This document shows, in pieces, positions 6,529 through 8,923 of a stretch of DNA of 8,923 nt (positions are counted from its first letter, which is position 1; each line of letters begins with the position of its first letter). The notes beneath the pieces are model-generated. The model made no database searches. It saw only the letters and a list, made by a program, of their open reading frames with translations, and was not told the origin of the DNA. Source of the DNA: Burkholderiaceae bacterium (GTDB taxonomy: Bacteria > Pseudomonadota > Gammaproteobacteria > Burkholderiales > Burkholderiaceae); NCBI GenBank assembly GCA_947373615.1, contig CANBYN010000066.1:1-8923 (forward strand), written 5' to 3'. Position numbers and translations under genes: made by a program.

Positions 6529-6557
6529 TTGGGCACATATGCACGAATTTCTATAAT
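6529..6557 (+). promoter_or_regulatory. Probable sigma-70 promoter of the DUF294-exonuclease operon
   Basis: TTGGGC (6529-6534) is followed after 17 bp by a perfect TATAAT (6552-6557). The transcript would start near 6564, leaving a leader of about 49 nt that contains a small GGGC/GCCC hairpin (6566-6569 with 6579-6582). The perfect palindrome CCCAATTGGG (6524-6533) overlaps the -35 and could be a repressor site. Confidence 0.6.
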
Positions 6558-6612
6558 TATTTATAGGGCACTTTTTTAGCCCATCTACCTTCTGAGGAAA
6601 TAAAATAGAAAA

Positions 6613-8442
6613 ATGCCTAATGCCTTTAATTTCTCAGCCTCCCCTTTCGATTGCTTAAATAATCAAGAACAAAAACTAGTTAAAGATAGCGTGGATATCG
6701 CCTACTTTAAAAAAGGCGAAGTCATCCTCGATTCAGGGTTCGCGCCAAGCCATCTCTTTGTGGTGATCAAAGGTTTTGTACGTCAGTTTGAAAATGGAGA
6801 AGAAGTGGCCTTATATGGTCCAGATGATTGCTTTGATGGCCGCTCTCTCATGGCCGGCAAAGTATCCGGTCAATTCGTGGCAGTTGAAGAAGTAGTTGCT
6901 TACCAATTAGCCAAGAGCGCCGTCAAGGAACTCATATCTGGCAATGCAACATTTGGCGCATTGCTATTTGCCGATCTCTCCAAAAAATTAAATGCCCTAG
7001 CTGAAAGAAGAGGGCAATATGAAATTAATTCTTTAAGTCTAGCGTTGGTCAGTCAAGCCTTTCTAAGACAAGCGTATGTGGTAGATGGAAATACTGATCT
7101 ATATAGCGTAGTGGAGATTTTCCATAATGAGCGCGCCACCAATGTATTAGTTCAAGACCATGCCAATGGAGAAGCCAGGCTGGGCATCTTCACGGCTACC
7201 TCTCTGCAAAAAGCCATTCTTGCTAAATTACCCCTTGATAATACAGCCGTAGGACCTTTAAGTAACTATAAGCTGATTACTATTCAAGCATCCGATCATT
7301 TGTATGAAGCCTTATCCCTAATGATTCGCCACTCGGTTCATCGAGTGGTCGTCATGGATGGTAAAGAAGTCATGGGCATACTGGAGCAGGTAGATTTGCT
7401 GAGTTTTATTTCTAATAGCTCATCCCTAATAACTCAAAAAATAATCCAAGCTAAATCTCTAGATGACCTAAAAGTTCCGGCGCAACAAATTACCGATCTC
7501 ATTAGCTTGCTTCATCGCAATGGTACAAAAGTTGGCATGATTGCTCGCTTAGTACAAGAACTAAATACCAAATTATTTGAGAGAACCTGGTCTTTAATTG
7601 CCAGTTCAGAACTGCAATCCAATAGCTGTCTGTTTGTCATGGGTAGCGAAGGTCGGGGAGAACAAATTCTAAAAACCGATCAAGATAATGGATTGATACT
7701 CAAAGATGATTATCCAATAGATGAAAACGTCATCCGTTGCTGCAATAAATATTCTGCCGCACTCTTTACCTTTGGATTCCCAGAATGTCCAGGCAAGATT
7801 ATGGTTAACAATCCAGCATGGCGAATGTCAGTAAGCGAATTTAGCTCTACAACCAAAAATTGGTTATTAAATCCAAGCCCCGAAGATTTAATGAATCTAG
7901 CAATTTTTTTGGACTCCCACCCCATTAGTGGTGATGCTTCCCTGTTAAAAACAGTTAAACAGGCTTTATTCGACCTTATCAATGACAATCAAGTCTTATT
8001 AGCAAGATTTGCTGCGGCAATTGATTCGTTCTCAAGCGAAACTGGCTGGTGGAATCGACTGCTGACATTGGGAGGAGAGCAATCTGAGAACAAAGTCAAT
8101 ATTAAGAAGGCTGGAATCTTTACGATTGTTCACGGCATTCGCGCGATGGCACTAGAAAATCACATCTGGGCAAATTCTACGGTAGAGCGTATCCAAGAAC
8201 TAATACAAAAAAATAAATTACCAAAAGATTTGGGCAATAATGTTATTGAGGCCTTATATCTACTAATGGAACTCAGACTCAATAGCGGCTTGGAAGAATT
8301 AGAAACCGGCAAGAAGGTATCTGGGGATGTTAATACCTCCCACCTATCAAGTCTAGAAAGAGATCTTCTTAAAGACTCTCTCAATGTCGTTAAGCGACTC
8401 AAGCTTTTCATGCGCCAACACTTCCGTCTTGATTTTGCATGA
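6613..8442 (+). CDS. cNMP-binding, CBS-pair, DUF294 nucleotidyltransferase-like signalling protein
   Basis: This 609-residue cytoplasmic protein has four parts. Residues about 15-125 form a cyclic-nucleotide-binding (Crp-like) domain without a DNA-binding helix. Residues about 145-270 form a pair of CBS domains, which usually sense adenine nucleotides. Residues about 290-430 are a DUF294 nucleotidyltransferase-like domain with MGSEGRGEQILKTDQDNGLI (343-362), matching the GS...D-x-D metal/nucleotide motif of the GlnD-type superfamily with Asp356 and Asp358. The C-terminal helical domain (about 460-605) is DUF294_C-like. The family is predicted to modify or sense a partner in a nucleotide-dependent way; the substrate is not established. 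The start is bounded by an in-frame TAA at 6601. The only good SD, GAGGA (6594-6598), is 14 nt from the ATG, longer than usual. The gene ends in an ATGA overlap with the exonuclease gene, so the two are co-translated. Confidence 0.92.
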   Translation: MPNAFNFSASPFDCLNNQEQKLVKDSVDIAYFKKGEVILDSGFAPSHLFVVIKGFVRQFENGEEVALYGPDDCFDGRSLMAGKVSGQFVAVEEVVAYQLAKSAVKELISGNATFGALLFADLSKKLNALAERRGQYEINSLSLALVSQAFLRQAYVVDGNTDLYSVVEIFHNERATNVLVQDHANGEARLGIFTATSLQKAILAKLPLDNTAVGPLSNYKLITIQASDHLYEALSLMIRHSVHRVVVMDGKEVMGILEQVDLLSFISNSSSLITQKIIQAKSLDDLKVPAQQITDLISLLHRNGTKVGMIARLVQELNTKLFERTWSLIASSELQSNSCLFVMGSEGRGEQILKTDQDNGLILKDDYPIDENVIRCCNKYSAALFTFGFPECPGKIMVNNPAWRMSVSEFSSTTKNWLLNPSPEDLMNLAIFLDSHPISGDASLLKTVKQALFDLINDNQVLLARFAAAIDSFSSETGWWNRLLTLGGEQSENKVNIKKAGIFTIVHGIRAMALENHIWANSTVERIQELIQKNKLPKDLGNNVIEALYLLMELRLNSGLEELETGKKVSGDVNTSHLSSLERDLLKDSLNVVKRLKLFMRQHFRLDFA

Positions 8443-8923
8443 GCCAGACTCAGCCTAGCATCTTTAAAAAATTCTATAGGTCAATCTGGAAAGAATGGCT
8501 CCTCTTTCATCTTGCAGATGAAAAATATAAATTCATGTTTGATCCGCCGCCTCCAAATGAGTGGATTGTGCTCGATTGCGAAACGACCGGCCTTAATATC
8601 TCCAAAGATGAAATCATCTCTATAGGTGCAGTCAAAATCATTGGCAATACCCTCATGACAAGCGAGCGGCTAGAGCTTATCGTCAAACCCGAAAAAAAGG
8701 TCTCCCCAGAAAGTATCAAAATACATCGCCTGCGTGAGTTGGATGTTGTGAATGGTCTTGATCCGGAAGTGGCTATTGAAAAGCTGATGCATTTCATTGG
8801 AAGCCGCCCAATAGTGGGCTACTACTTGGAGTTTGATTTAGCCATGCTTAATAAAGGCATATGGCGAATGTTGGGATTAGGATTACCTCAGCCTAAAATT
8901 GAAGTCTCAGCAATGTATTACGA
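8439..8923 (+). CDS. DnaQ-like DEDDh 3'-5' exonuclease (3' partial)
   Basis: The ATG at 8439 overlaps the previous stop as ATGA, indicating translational coupling. 161 residues are visible before the window ends. After a basic/hydrophobic N-terminal extension (1-40) comes ExoI, WIVLDCETTGL, with Asp46 and Glu48, then SIGAVKI. ExoII follows as VGYYLEFDLAML with Asp133. The ExoIII block with its His and Asp lies beyond the window. These are the metal-binding residues of the DEDDh family, which includes the DNA polymerase III epsilon proofreading subunit. The GYYLEFD version and the link to a CBS/DUF294 gene point to a stand-alone paralogue rather than the replicative epsilon subunit. The substrate could be DNA or RNA ends. 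Confidence 0.9.
   Translation, partial: MSQTQPSIFKKFYRSIWKEWLLFHLADEKYKFMFDPPPPNEWIVLDCETTGLNISKDEIISIGAVKIIGNTLMTSERLELIVKPEKKVSPESIKIHRLRELDVVNGLDPEVAIEKLMHFIGSRPIVGYYLEFDLAMLNKGIWRMLGLGLPQPKIEVSAMYY

Noticed and set aside
7710..8797. Minus-strand frames within the DUF294 and exonuclease genes
   Set aside because: They are antisense shadows of strongly supported coding sequence and show no recognisable domains.

Overview
The window is about 8.9 kb of AT-leaning, densely coding bacterial DNA. Gene content and protein style suggest a betaproteobacterium of the Burkholderiaceae, perhaps a freshwater Polynucleobacter-like organism. The clues are the low-GC codon use, the tandem-domain universal stress protein, and the pairing of a cNMP-binding/CBS/DUF294 protein with a GYYLEFD-type DEDDh exonuclease. 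This placement is inference from family resemblance; no marker gene is present. The window carries six genes, two of them cut by its ends, and no tRNA, rRNA, CRISPR array or insertion sequence.

Left part (1-3193): a two-component system on the + strand. A membrane histidine kinase, whose 5' end lies outside the window, has a periplasmic Cache-type sensor, one visible membrane helix, a coiled coil and a non-standard HNVGN phosphoacceptor box. It overlaps by 14 bp a four-domain response regulator (REC-PAS-PAS-LuxR HTH). The two are almost certainly a cognate pair. The regulated genes are not identifiable.

Middle part (3407-5351, + strand): two exported proteins. The first is an alpha-class carbonic anhydrase homologue that keeps its zinc ligands but lacks the usual N-terminal segment and two conserved active-site glutamates. 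The second is a secreted six-bladed beta-propeller of unknown substrate. A 10-bp perfect dyad abuts the propeller gene's ribosome binding site, and a long imperfect palindrome lies inside its signal-peptide codons. A very strong two-way terminator (5482-5531) closes this block and the convergent gene after it.

Right part (5562-8923): a minus-strand tandem universal stress protein gene is divergent from a + strand operon. The stress gene has a near-consensus FNR/ANR box positioned at about -40.5 relative to a good -10, so oxygen-limitation control is predicted. The divergent operon encodes a cNMP-binding + CBS pair + DUF294 nucleotidyltransferase-like protein, coupled by an ATGA stop/start overlap to a DnaQ-like 3'-5' exonuclease that runs off the window end. 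Its probable promoter (TTGGGC-N17-TATAAT) has a CCCAATTGGG palindrome over the -35.

Overall this is a chromosomal stretch rich in sensing and signalling genes. I see no mobile or defence island. The points most worth a second look are the altered carbonic anhydrase, the dyads around the propeller gene and the FNR-type promoter.
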